This document shows, piece by piece, positions 15,281-20,709 of a stretch of DNA of 20,709 nt (positions within the stretch are counted from its first letter, which is position 1; every line of letters begins with the position of its first letter). Made by a program: the position numbers and the translations under genes. The DNA comes from a virus. The stretch is taken from the IMG/VR virus record IMGVR_UViG_3300047121_000945, positions 1 through 20,709 of that record; one strand, 5' to 3'. The notes beneath the pieces were generated by a model, which searched no databases, was not told the origin of the DNA, and saw only the letters and a program-made list of their open reading frames with translations.

Positions 15281-15607
15281 ATGGCCAACGAAAAGATCGA
15301 CGTAACGGACCTCGACCTGGTGATCACCAAGATCGAAAAGCGAACCTCCTGCGGGGGGGCTTGGGTACAAGGCAAGATCAACGACGCGATGCGGTTCGAC
15401 GCCCTGGTGTTCGCCGAACACGCCGAGAGCGAAGAGTACGAACTCGGACGCACCAAGATTTCGAAGCTCTGGATTCAAGACATCCAAACCAAGAAGACCC
15501 TTTTCAACTTCGACCGCGGGTTGGATGTACCCGCCGCGACCACCGAGATCCAGGTGTTGGTCGACTTCCTCGGATGCGGGTTGGCCGACCTGGTCTGGGG
15601 ATCCTAA
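15281..15607 (+). CDS. Conserved hypothetical protein
   Basis: This 108-aa soluble protein begins MANEKIDVTDLDLVITKIEK and ends CGLADLVWGS. It has alternating strands with Cys and Gly turns (TSCGGAWVQGKIND, MRFDALVFAEHAES), a basic middle (GRTKISKLWIQDIQTKK) and an acidic C-terminal helix (TTEIQVLVDFLGCGLADL). The start is the ATG at 15281, with ACGGAGAAACAAAC before it, the same leader used by other genes in the block; the frame is open 20 codons upstream. I recall similar proteins in planctomycete genomes without assigned function. No catalytic motif is visible. Confidence 0.65.
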   Translation: MANEKIDVTDLDLVITKIEKRTSCGGAWVQGKINDAMRFDALVFAEHAESEEYELGRTKISKLWIQDIQTKKTLFNFDRGLDVPAATTEIQVLVDFLGCGLADLVWGS

Positions 15608-15613
15608 GCCGAA

Positions 15614-15663
15614 ATCCCGACGCGATCGGGATCGTCGCTCGGTAGTGCGAGCGGCCTGACGAT
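15614..15663 (+). other. Stem-loops in the gap between two plus-strand genes
   Basis: A 6-bp stem (ATCCCG 15614-15619 with CGGGAT 15627-15632) is followed by a longer one in which ATCGT and CGCTCG (15631-15641) pair with CGAGCG (15648-15653) and ACGAT (15659-15663), leaving a 5-base bulge. There is no T-tract, so this is not a classical terminator; an attenuator, RNA-processing or protein-binding element is possible. Confidence 0.4.
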
Positions 15664-15700
15664 GGCAGCTAACCACGGTTCCAACACGGGAGAGAGACGA

Positions 15701-16282
15701 ATGAAGAAGGCAGAGGTCAAGATCGGTGGCAAGTACTATGCGAACGTCACCGGCAAGAAGGTCGAGATCCAGATCGATAGCGAGAAACCCAGCGGTGGTT
15801 GGAACGCCACCAACCTCGCGACCGGCAAGAAGATCCTCGTCAAAAGCGCCCAGCGGTTGCACGGCGAGGTTGGCAAAGGTAAATCGGCAACGAAAACCCA
15901 AAGCGAATCGCAGGCCCAGCCGCCCAACGAGGCAGACCCCGACATTGTTCCGATCAAGCCAAAGCGATCTGCGAAGAACGCCGAAGGCCAAGAGCCAAAA
16001 CGATCCGCCAAGAAGGCCGAGGGGCAAGAACCCAAACGCCTGAGCGCTTTGGCTGCCGCCCACAAAGTTCTCTGCGAAGCGACCGAACCCTTGAACGTCC
16101 AGCAGATGATCGAGGCGATGACCGCCAAGGGTTATTGGACCAGCCCCGGTGGCAAGACACCCCACGCAACGCTCTACAGCGCGATCCTTCGCGAGTTGGC
16201 CAAGGGGGAGGCTTCGCGATTCGTAAAGACCGATCGGGGCCGATTCGTAGCCGCTAGCGCCAACGCCGAGGTGGCCCAGTGA
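15701..16282 (+). CDS. HARE-HTH domain protein with an internal 12-residue repeat
   Basis: The 193-aa protein has three parts. Residues 1-55 form a small basic beta-rich domain (VKIGGKYYANVTGKKVEIQI, WNATNLATGKKILVKSAQRL) resembling an SH3-like or nucleic-acid-binding fold. Residues 56-113 are a hydrophilic linker with two tandem copies of KRSAK(N/K)AEGQEP (88-111). Residues about 114-182 match the HARE-HTH winged helix (ALAAAHKVLCEATEPLNVQQ, TAKGYWTSPGGKTPHATLYSAI, RFVKTDRGRFV), found in bacterial RNA polymerase delta, restriction enzymes and eukaryotic ASXL proteins and thought to link nucleic acid and transcription or restriction factors. GGGAG precedes the ATG at 15701. The stop overlaps the next start as GTGA. 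Confidence 0.82.
   Translation: MKKAEVKIGGKYYANVTGKKVEIQIDSEKPSGGWNATNLATGKKILVKSAQRLHGEVGKGKSATKTQSESQAQPPNEADPDIVPIKPKRSAKNAEGQEPKRSAKKAEGQEPKRLSALAAAHKVLCEATEPLNVQQMIEAMTAKGYWTSPGGKTPHATLYSAILRELAKGEASRFVKTDRGRFVAASANAEVAQ
15962..16033 (+). repeat. Two tandem 36-bp coding repeats
   Basis: Two head-to-tail copies encode KRSAKNAEGQEP and KRSAKKAEGQEP in the linker of the HARE-HTH protein, followed by a partial third (KR). The copies differ by several synonymous changes, so the duplication is not recent. Confidence 0.8.
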
Positions 16283-16473
16283 GCTGCGATCCGAACTACC
16301 GAGTCGCAGATGCGATCCGAAAGGTCGCTCTGCGGCTCGATGAGGCTTTTGAGTCGGGCAAGGTGGCTTGCATCTACGCCAACCAACTTGCCGAGATCCT
16401 GCTCTCGATCGCCGAGGAGCTCGATCCACCACTACCCGCTCGCGACCCAACCACCACGACCACGGAGCGCTAG
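16279..16473 (+). CDS. Small helical protein coupled to the HARE-HTH gene
   Basis: This is a 64-aa protein starting at GTG 16279, which overlaps the previous stop (GTGA) with GAGG about 7 bases before it. It is one long helical region (RVADAIRKVALRLDEAFESG, NQLAEILLSIAEELD) followed by a Pro/Thr-rich tail. It is the only gene of the block in a different frame from its neighbours; the frame of its neighbours is also open through it. The function is unknown, and translational coupling suggests it acts with the HARE-HTH protein. Confidence 0.6.
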   Translation: MSCDPNYRVADAIRKVALRLDEAFESGKVACIYANQLAEILLSIAEELDPPLPARDPTTTTTER

Positions 16474-16474
16474 C

Positions 16475-16714
16475 ATGCACATCGGACAGATCCATTTGGT
16501 AACCGACCTTGCCGATGGCCAGCGGGTTTACCCCGACTCCGACCATTCGTACCAGATCCAATCCGAAGACGACCCGTCGCTCGATACCACGGTCCAGTAC
16601 GTCGAGCGCCGAGGGGATCGATTGATCGCCCGCGGGCACAACGGCCAGGACTATGCGGTTTCGGGTTTGGGCAAGTACGAGCTCAAGACGATTCGGAATT
16701 GGCTCCGGCGCTAG
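16475..16714 (+). CDS. Small hypothetical protein
   Basis: This 79-aa protein begins MHIGQIHLVTDLADGQRVYP and ends KYELKTIRNWLRR. It is beta-rich and mixed in charge, and starts one base after the stop of the 64-aa gene, with CGGAG 7 bases before the ATG. The frame is open upstream to 16310 and beyond, but that stretch overlaps the coupled helical gene. I see no known domain. A hairpin terminator follows closely, so it is probably the last gene of the unit that starts at 15281 or 15701. Confidence 0.6.
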   Translation: MHIGQIHLVTDLADGQRVYPDSDHSYQIQSEDDPSLDTTVQYVERRGDRLIARGHNGQDYAVSGLGKYELKTIRNWLRR

Positions 16715-16733
16715 TACGGTTCGAATTGGCGAC

Positions 16734-16767
16734 AACGCCCCACGTTTGCGACGTGTGGGCGTTTTCT
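16734..16767 (+). terminator. Rho-independent terminator
   Basis: AACGCCC plus CACG (16734-16744) pairs with CGTG plus GGGCGTT (16752-16763), with one bulged base, across a 7-base loop, and runs into TTTTCTCGTT. It lies about 20 bases after the stop of the 79-aa gene. Confidence 0.75.
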
Positions 16768-16860
16768 CGTTGGATGGCCTAGTTACCCCACTACCCAAAG
16801 CGACGCGAACGGTGCGAAACGGTGCGGTTTGTGGGGCTCGAAAACATTCTTCGAGAATCC

Positions 16861-16925
16861 AAAACATTACTTTCCACATCGGCTTGATGTTCTTCCCAAC
16901 GCATGGGAAATGTGTTGTAACGCCA
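16861..16925 (+). promoter_or_regulatory. Repeated promoter-like leader element, copy 4
   Basis: The copy has AAAACATTACTTTCC, CGGCTTGATGTTCTTCCC, AACGCATGGG, AAATGTG and AACGCC, and lies 81 bases (from CGGCTT) before the ATG at 16961. It is the best match to copy 1 and shares CGGCTTGATGTT with copy 2. The rest of the gap 16715-16960 holds the terminator and no gene. Confidence 0.45.
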
Positions 16926-16960
16926 AACGAAAACCCCAACGCAAACACGGAGAAACGACG

Positions 16961-17254
16961 ATGAACGACACCGCAACAAACCCAACGGTCGCAGCGATCC
17001 AGGAACAACTCCACCGCCTCGAGTGGATGATTCCGGACGCCAAGAAACGGGTCGCAAAGGCCGCCGAACAAATGCTCTGGCGAGCCCAACGAGCCGTAGA
17101 GGATGCAACCGCGATGATCAACGACCAACCCTGCAGCTTGAGCTGGACGGATTTCGCCGACGGAGATCTCCGCGAAGCCAAAGAAGCCAAGGCCGAGCTC
17201 AACAAGCTCTACGAACAACAAAAGCTCCTGCAGTACCTGCTCAAGAACCAATAG
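16961..17254 (+). CDS. Coiled-coil hypothetical protein
   Basis: This 97-aa, almost wholly helical protein begins MNDTATNPTVAAIQEQLHRL. Heptad-like stretches are AIQEQLHRLEWMIPDAKKRV and DLREAKEAKAELNKLYEQQK, joined by a short loop (NDQPCSLSWTDF), suggesting a helical hairpin. ACGGAGAAACGACG precedes the ATG, the same ribosome-site leader as at 15281. It is the first gene after a terminator and a leader element, so it probably opens a new transcription unit with the three genes that follow. No function can be assigned. Confidence 0.65.
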   Translation: MNDTATNPTVAAIQEQLHRLEWMIPDAKKRVAKAAEQMLWRAQRAVEDATAMINDQPCSLSWTDFADGDLREAKEAKAELNKLYEQQKLLQYLLKNQ

Positions 17255-17293
17255 TCGCCAACACCGCAACACCCCACCACAAGGAACCAGACG

Positions 17294-17545
17294 ATGACCA
17301 CCGCAGACAAGCAAGCTAACGAAAAGATTCTCCGCGACGCCTTCCGCACGATGGACCCACACCAAGCCCAAGAGATCCGCGAGGCCTACTACAAAGCAGT
17401 TGAGGGGCTTCGAACTTTGGCCGACATGCTTGAGATCGCCGACGCACAACAACCGCAGACCGCTGGCCCGCTTCTTACCGAACACCTCCTGGCCTGCGAA
17501 GCGATCGACGCGATGAAGAAAAGCCAACTCGGAAAGATCCTCTAA
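17294..17545 (+). CDS. Small helical hypothetical protein
   Basis: This 83-aa, mostly helical, charged protein begins MTTADKQANEKILRDAFRTM and ends AMKKSQLGKIL. AAGGA lies 8 bases before the ATG. It sits 39 bases after the coiled-coil gene with no terminator between, so both are probably on one transcript. I recognise no domain. Confidence 0.6.
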   Translation: MTTADKQANEKILRDAFRTMDPHQAQEIREAYYKAVEGLRTLADMLEIADAQQPQTAGPLLTEHLLACEAIDAMKKSQLGKIL

Positions 17546-17563
17546 ACGAAAGTAGCTCCTACG

Positions 17564-17782
17564 ATGATCGATGCACCCAAAGTCGGAGACCGGATCCGAT
17601 TGATTCAAATGCCCGAGGACCCCAATCCGATTCCTACAGGTTCGCTTGGTACCGTCTGTGCGATCCAACCGCACCATGGATGGACGCAGGTCGAAGTCGA
17701 TTGGGACAACGGCCGGAGTTTGATGCTCTCGCTGCCCGACGACCTTGTTGAGATCGTTATCCCTGACCAATCCGATTCCTAG
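17564..17782 (+). CDS. DUF4314-family protein
   Basis: The 72-aa protein fits the DUF4314 pattern: VGDRIRLIQMPEDPNPIPTG, then SLGTVCAIQ, then QVEVDWDNGRSLMLSLPDD. This describes a small SH3-like barrel with a conserved 'DWDNGRSL' strand. Members are common in phages and mobile elements, sometimes fused to larger proteins, with unknown function. The ATG is 18 bases after the previous stop and has no clear ribosome site, so it may depend on translation of the gene before it. Confidence 0.8.
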   Translation: MIDAPKVGDRIRLIQMPEDPNPIPTGSLGTVCAIQPHHGWTQVEVDWDNGRSLMLSLPDDLVEIVIPDQSDS

Positions 17783-17794
17783 AAAGACCCAACC

Positions 17795-18115
17795 ATGTCC
17801 ACACGAGCGACGATCGCATGTGCTAACGAGGATGGGACGTTCCAGGCGACGTACCTGCACTACGATGGCTATCCGGAACATGCTGGCGTGATTCTCGATC
17901 AACGTTTTAACTCCATCGAGAAAGTTTCGGCACTCTTGGCCGGTGGTGAACTTCGCAGCCTGACCTCCGAGGCCGGTGGCCCGGAGTACTTGGCTCGGGC
18001 TCGGCCACCGAAGCATCTTTGCGACAATCGTTCTCTGCTGGAGTTCGCACGCAACTGCGATGCGAACTACCTGTATGTTTTCCAAAACCAAACATGGCAT
18101 TGCCATAAGCTGTGA
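17795..18115 (+). CDS. Phage-type 'MSTRATIA' family protein
   Basis: The 106-aa protein begins MSTRATIACANEDGTFQATY and continues LHYDGYPEHAGVILDQRFNS, IEKVSALLAGGELRSL. The 'MSTRs.Ia ... y.HwDGYp...G..L...y' pattern is shared by many small phage and bacterial proteins whose function is not established. The C-terminal part (NRSLLEFARNCDANYLYVFQ) is a helix then a strand. It is twelve bases after the DUF4314 stop. It ends two bases from the stop of the convergent methyltransferase gene, with no terminator between them. Confidence 0.75.
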   Translation: MSTRATIACANEDGTFQATYLHYDGYPEHAGVILDQRFNSIEKVSALLAGGELRSLTSEAGGPEYLARARPPKHLCDNRSLLEFARNCDANYLYVFQNQTWHCHKL

Positions 18116-18117
18116 AG

Positions 18118-20316
18118 CTACTTAGCGTCGGCCGCACGCATCGGAATCGGTGATGTCCCCGTCCGCTCTAGGATCGCCGGCTTGCCTGTGAAGCGCTGGT
18201 ACCTATCGACGATGACATCGCTGTAAAGCGGATCGAGCTCCATGAGGAACGCATGCCGACCCGTCTGCTGGGCAGCGATCAAGGTCGATCCGCTACCACC
18301 AAAGAGGTCCAGCACATTCTCCCCGGGTCGCGATGAGTACTGCATCGCGCGGACCGCAAGTTCGACGGGCTTCTCGGTAAGGTGGACCATCGACTGCGGA
18401 TTGACCTTCTTGATCTGCCACAGATCCGTAGCGTTGTTGGGCCCGAGATACACGTGCGCGGCCCCCTCGAGCCACCCATAAAAGCAATTGTGGGTGACAA
18501 GCCCGTCGGCAATATAGTGCTCGTGCGTATCGACACCCAGGGAGACAACCTCACCGGAGTAGTCTTGGACATCAACGGCCCGGATCGGACTCCATTCCAC
18601 ACTTTGGCCACGCTGCGGAGTTGGAACCTCCATGCTGCCAGGAAGGAGATTACACGAGCGTACCTGGATCGACTGCCGCGCTCCAAACTTTGCTCTGGTA
18701 TCGCTTGAGTCAACAAACGGATACTTTCGGTTTCGATTGAAATGCGCAAGTGCGTTGCAAGCAGCAGCTTCCTGGGCATCCGCATCAAGTTGACCGTAAA
18801 AGTCTCTGATGTGATCACTTTGCCTGTGCGACGAGCTTCGGTTCGTTACCCAGCATGTCTGAGGAATCCCAAACTGAATCGACACAAGCTGTTCTTGCAT
18901 CCGAGCCTCCGCTGCCGAGTCATGCAGCGAGAGAATCCAAGCTTGGTCTCCTAGCTCATGGAGCAATCTTCCCTTTACACCAAAGCCCCAGGTGGTTCGC
19001 ATCTTGGTCATGCCAACGCGCCACCAAGTGCCACGACGCATCAAATACACGCACCATCGAGATGGGTAATCCGCTGTCATGCGGACGGTCCAGATGTGAC
19101 CATCGGTACCCCAAGATTGCTTCGTTGGAGTCGTTACGCCATAAAGCTTTCCTCCGTAAGGGCGTCTGCCGACTTTGACTCGGTAGCCATCTCGCAAGCC
19201 AACGATTGCTGAGCTGTGCGAGTAATAACTAACCACGCGGTCATCGTCACGCATTTGGCCCAGCGTGCTCGTGCCTCCGGCTGTTTGAACCATGGTATCT
19301 GGCGGTTGGCACCACTCATGGGCTCCCATAAAGTCTTTACGGGTAAGCACCGGATGCATCTTGTCCCAGATGATCGCTTGGCTGAAATACAGACCATGCT
19401 TCCTCAGGAACGGGGGATAGTTGCCGCAGTTGGCATACCCACCCCAGATGTAGAAGCCACGCCCTGGGTCGAGAACCCGAGCCATATTTCCAAACCATGC
19501 ATCGAGCAATCGATCGAACTCTTGATCGCTCACAAAGTCGTTGGCCAGGGGACGATCCTTGGCTCGGAGCTTCTTGTGCGTTGCAGGATGTTTCGGCTTA
19601 CCGGTATCGTGGTCTACCCCAAACGAGGCTGCATTGCCTTGGCCCCCTTTAAGTTTTTTAGAGGCGCTATCGTTAGAAAACGATGACAATCCGGCTGCAA
19701 TCGCGTTGTTAGACCGAGGTTCGACTTTCACGTTGTAGGGTGGATCCGTGTTGACCAGCTGGATGGTCTGGCCACCTAAAAGTCGATCGAGGTCCTCGGG
19801 TTTCGATGAATCGGCGCAGAGTAACCTGTGGTCTCCGAGGATCCAAAGATCACCGGGTTGGGTCACCGCTTCATCTGGAGGTGCCGGCACATCATCCGGA
19901 TCCGTGAGCCCCTCGTTGACGTCGCCACTCATGAGCTTTAGAAGCTCATCGGGATCGAAACCAAGTAGCGACAGATCGAAACCGGCCGTTTGCAGTTCGC
20001 CGAGTTCGATTGGGAGCAGGTCGAAGTTCCAATCGGCAAGTTCCGAACTCTTGTTGTCGGCGATCCGGTAGGCCTTGATCTGCTCTGGGGTAAGATCCAA
20101 AGCCACGTGCACCGGCACCTTCTCAAGCCCAAGCTTGTGCGCGGCTTTGAATCGGGTATGTCCACAGATGATCACCCCTTCGGTATCCACAACAATCGGT
20201 TGTCGGAACCCGAACTCCTTGATGCTACTGGCAACAGCATCGACCGCATCATCATTGATGCGAGGGTTGTTCGGATAGGGTTTGATGTCCGCTATGGGTC
20301 TGATTTCAATCTTCAT
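18118..20316 (-). CDS. ParB-domain DNA adenine methyltransferase interrupted by an intein
   Basis: This 732-aa precursor has GAGGA 8 bases before its ATG. Residues 1-100 are a ParB/Srx-like domain (PYPNNPRIN, IICGHTRFKAAHKLG). The methyltransferase has motif IV DPPY at 191-194 and motif I VLDLFGGSGSTLIAA at 668-682, in that order, as in beta-class amino-methyltransferases; a role in N6-adenine methylation is likely. Residues 336-610 form an intein inserted in the sequence HEW/CFYGW, so the spliced enzyme would be 457 aa. ParB-methyltransferase fusions often lie near phage packaging genes and probably protect phage DNA or mark it. The gene faces the plus-strand block tail to tail. Recognition site and activity cannot be read from sequence. 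Confidence 0.92.
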   Translation of the reverse strand: MKIEIRPIADIKPYPNNPRINDDAVDAVASSIKEFGFRQPIVVDTEGVIICGHTRFKAAHKLGLEKVPVHVALDLTPEQIKAYRIADNKSSELADWNFDLLPIELGELQTAGFDLSLLGFDPDELLKLMSGDVNEGLTDPDDVPAPPDEAVTQPGDLWILGDHRLLCADSSKPEDLDRLLGGQTIQLVNTDPPYNVKVEPRSNNAIAAGLSSFSNDSASKKLKGGQGNAASFGVDHDTGKPKHPATHKKLRAKDRPLANDFVSDQEFDRLLDAWFGNMARVLDPGRGFYIWGGYANCGNYPPFLRKHGLYFSQAIIWDKMHPVLTRKDFMGAHEWCQPPDTMVQTAGGTSTLGQMRDDDRVVSYYSHSSAIVGLRDGYRVKVGRRPYGGKLYGVTTPTKQSWGTDGHIWTVRMTADYPSRWCVYLMRRGTWWRVGMTKMRTTWGFGVKGRLLHELGDQAWILSLHDSAAEARMQEQLVSIQFGIPQTCWVTNRSSSHRQSDHIRDFYGQLDADAQEAAACNALAHFNRNRKYPFVDSSDTRAKFGARQSIQVRSCNLLPGSMEVPTPQRGQSVEWSPIRAVDVQDYSGEVVSLGVDTHEHYIADGLVTHNCFYGWLEGAAHVYLGPNNATDLWQIKKVNPQSMVHLTEKPVELAVRAMQYSSRPGENVLDLFGGSGSTLIAAQQTGRHAFLMELDPLYSDVIVDRYQRFTGKPAILERTGTSPIPMRAADAK
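18487..19311 (-). mobile_element. Intein with a GIY-YIG-like endonuclease domain
   Basis: This encodes residues 336-610 of the methyltransferase precursor. Splicing signals are Cys at position 1 (CQPPDTMVQTAGG), block B TxxH (TDGH, residues 404-407), block F (VVSLGVDTHEHYIADG) and the end VTHN followed by Cys+1. Between the splicing halves, about residues 420-490, lies VYLMRRGTWWRVGMTK, then GVKGRLLHEL and DSAAEARMQEQLVS. This is laid out like a GIY-YIG nuclease (VYL for GIY, RVG for YIG, followed by Arg and Glu positions) rather than LAGLIDADG. All splicing residues seem intact. The flanks rejoin as a normal methyltransferase HEWCFYGW, so removal restores the enzyme. Confidence 0.88.
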
Positions 20317-20709
20317 TTTCGTTTCCTCAACATGCGTTTAATGTGAAATTCCAAGACGCCTCGATGGCATCAAGCGTTCCGTAGTGGCCCAACCCAGGTT
20401 CCAAAGGGACCGTTCCAACCCCCTGGCAATCTGGATCACGTCGGTTCTCGCAAACTCGTCTTTGCGTTGCATTTCGTTGCTAAAAGTCCTCCTGGTTGAA
20501 AATTCGGACTAGGAAATAAAACTCTGTCTAACTTGGCGATTTTTCCCAACGCCCTTAAGTGGGGTTTAAGGGCGGGGGAGGGCCCATTAGGGCAATTTGG
20601 ACCAAAGTAGTGCCAAAATGGCACACCCGCACATGTGGCCACAGTTGGCCTTTTTACGCGATCTTTCGCTAAATGGGCACTTTGATCGAACGTGGTGCTT
20701 TGAACGCGT
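20317..20709. promoter_or_regulatory. Upstream region of the methyltransferase with palindromes
   Basis: This stretch of 393 bases has no convincing full gene. It holds CGCCCTTAA (20550-20558) and TTAAGGGCG (20566-20574), a perfect 9-bp inverted repeat with a 7-base spacer, and GTGCCA/TGGCAC (20610-20624) with a 3-base centre. Neither has a T-tract, so operator sites are likelier than terminators. The leftward promoter for the methyltransferase should lie here. Confidence 0.4.
20338..20472 (-). CDS. Possible 44-aa peptide upstream of the methyltransferase
   Basis: An ATG at 20472 opens 44 codons (MQRKDEFARTDVIQIARGLE ... RRLGISH) ending 21 bases before the methyltransferase ATG. A perfect AGGAGG lies upstream but 15 bases away, longer than normal spacing. 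The peptide is basic and helical. It could be a small gene or leader peptide, or chance; I recognise nothing in it. Confidence 0.3.
   Translation of the reverse strand: MQRKDEFARTDVIQIARGLERSLWNLGWATTERLMPSRRLGISH

Noticed and set aside
13496-18106. A 1536-codon leftward open frame opposite the accessory block
   Set aside because: It lies codon-for-codon opposite nine genes with recognisable families, its translation is rich in Val/Leu/Phe/Arg as expected of an antisense shadow, it has no domain pattern I recognise, and no good ribosome site is seen. It is kept only as part of the reading-register finding.
13778-18115. Stop-codon reassignment as an explanation for the shared reading frame
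   Set aside because: Gene ends in the block use TAA, TAG and TGA, each followed by a new start with a ribosome site, so no single stop looks reassigned.
20436-20642. A 68-codon leftward frame upstream of the methyltransferase gene
   Set aside because: It runs through both palindromes, has a Pro/Gly/Cys-rich product, and lacks a ribosome site.
1-20709. CRISPR array, tRNA, rRNA, insertion sequence or attachment site
   Set aside because: I looked for regularly spaced repeats, cloverleaf-like sequences, transposase-like proteins and flanking direct repeats and saw none. The only mobile unit I can support is the intein.

Overview
The window is most of the late (packaging, head and tail) module of a tailed phage or prophage with a long-tailed, siphovirus-like layout. 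It is flanked by a DNA methyltransferase gene and by a block of small accessory genes. No integrase, tRNA, attachment site or host housekeeping gene is visible, so free phage, prophage and gene-transfer-agent remnant cannot be told apart. From memory of similar proteins (not a search), the host looks like a planctomycete of the Pirellula/Rhodopirellula type. The reasons are the style of the ParB-methylase, fused protease-capsid, DUF2190 and neck proteins, and a secreted trypsin-like protease with a planctomycete-like N-terminus.

Layout. (1) Positions 1-13503, minus strand, read from high to low coordinate: a 68-aa protein, large terminase, NrdR-like zinc ribbon, a 65-aa joiner-position protein, lambda-type portal, fused prohead protease and major capsid protein, DUF2190 capsid protein, an exported trypsin-like protease, three neck/tail-completion proteins, tail tube, tail assembly chaperone with a predicted -1 frameshift product, tape measure, a 263-aa distal-tail candidate, and the start of a further tail protein cut by the window edge. 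Gaps are mostly under 70 bp with several overlaps, so this reads as one long operon. (2) Positions 13504-18115: a divergent intergenic region followed by ten small plus-strand genes (amidoligase, a HARE-HTH protein, a DUF4314 protein, an 'MSTRATIA' family protein and six unknowns). They carry repeated promoter-like leaders, similar GGAGA ribosome sites and two terminator hairpins. (3) Positions 18118-20316, minus strand: a ParB-type nuclease-fold/adenine methyltransferase protein interrupted by a 275-aa intein that carries a GIY-YIG-like endonuclease domain. (4) Positions 20317-20709: mostly non-coding upstream DNA with two strong palindromes.

How it works together. The terminase cuts and pumps DNA through the portal into a shell made by the protease-capsid fusion and decorated by the DUF2190 protein. 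The neck proteins join it to a tail whose tube protein, chaperones and tape measure set tail length. The methyltransferase probably protects or marks the DNA. The plus-strand block looks like cargo placed between the methyltransferase and the terminase, with its own transcription signals.

Most notable observations: a codon-phased T TTT TTC slippery heptamer in the tail chaperone gene; the intein in the methyltransferase; and the plus-strand block, where nine of ten genes share one reading frame and the DNA between them is almost free of stops in that register on both strands.
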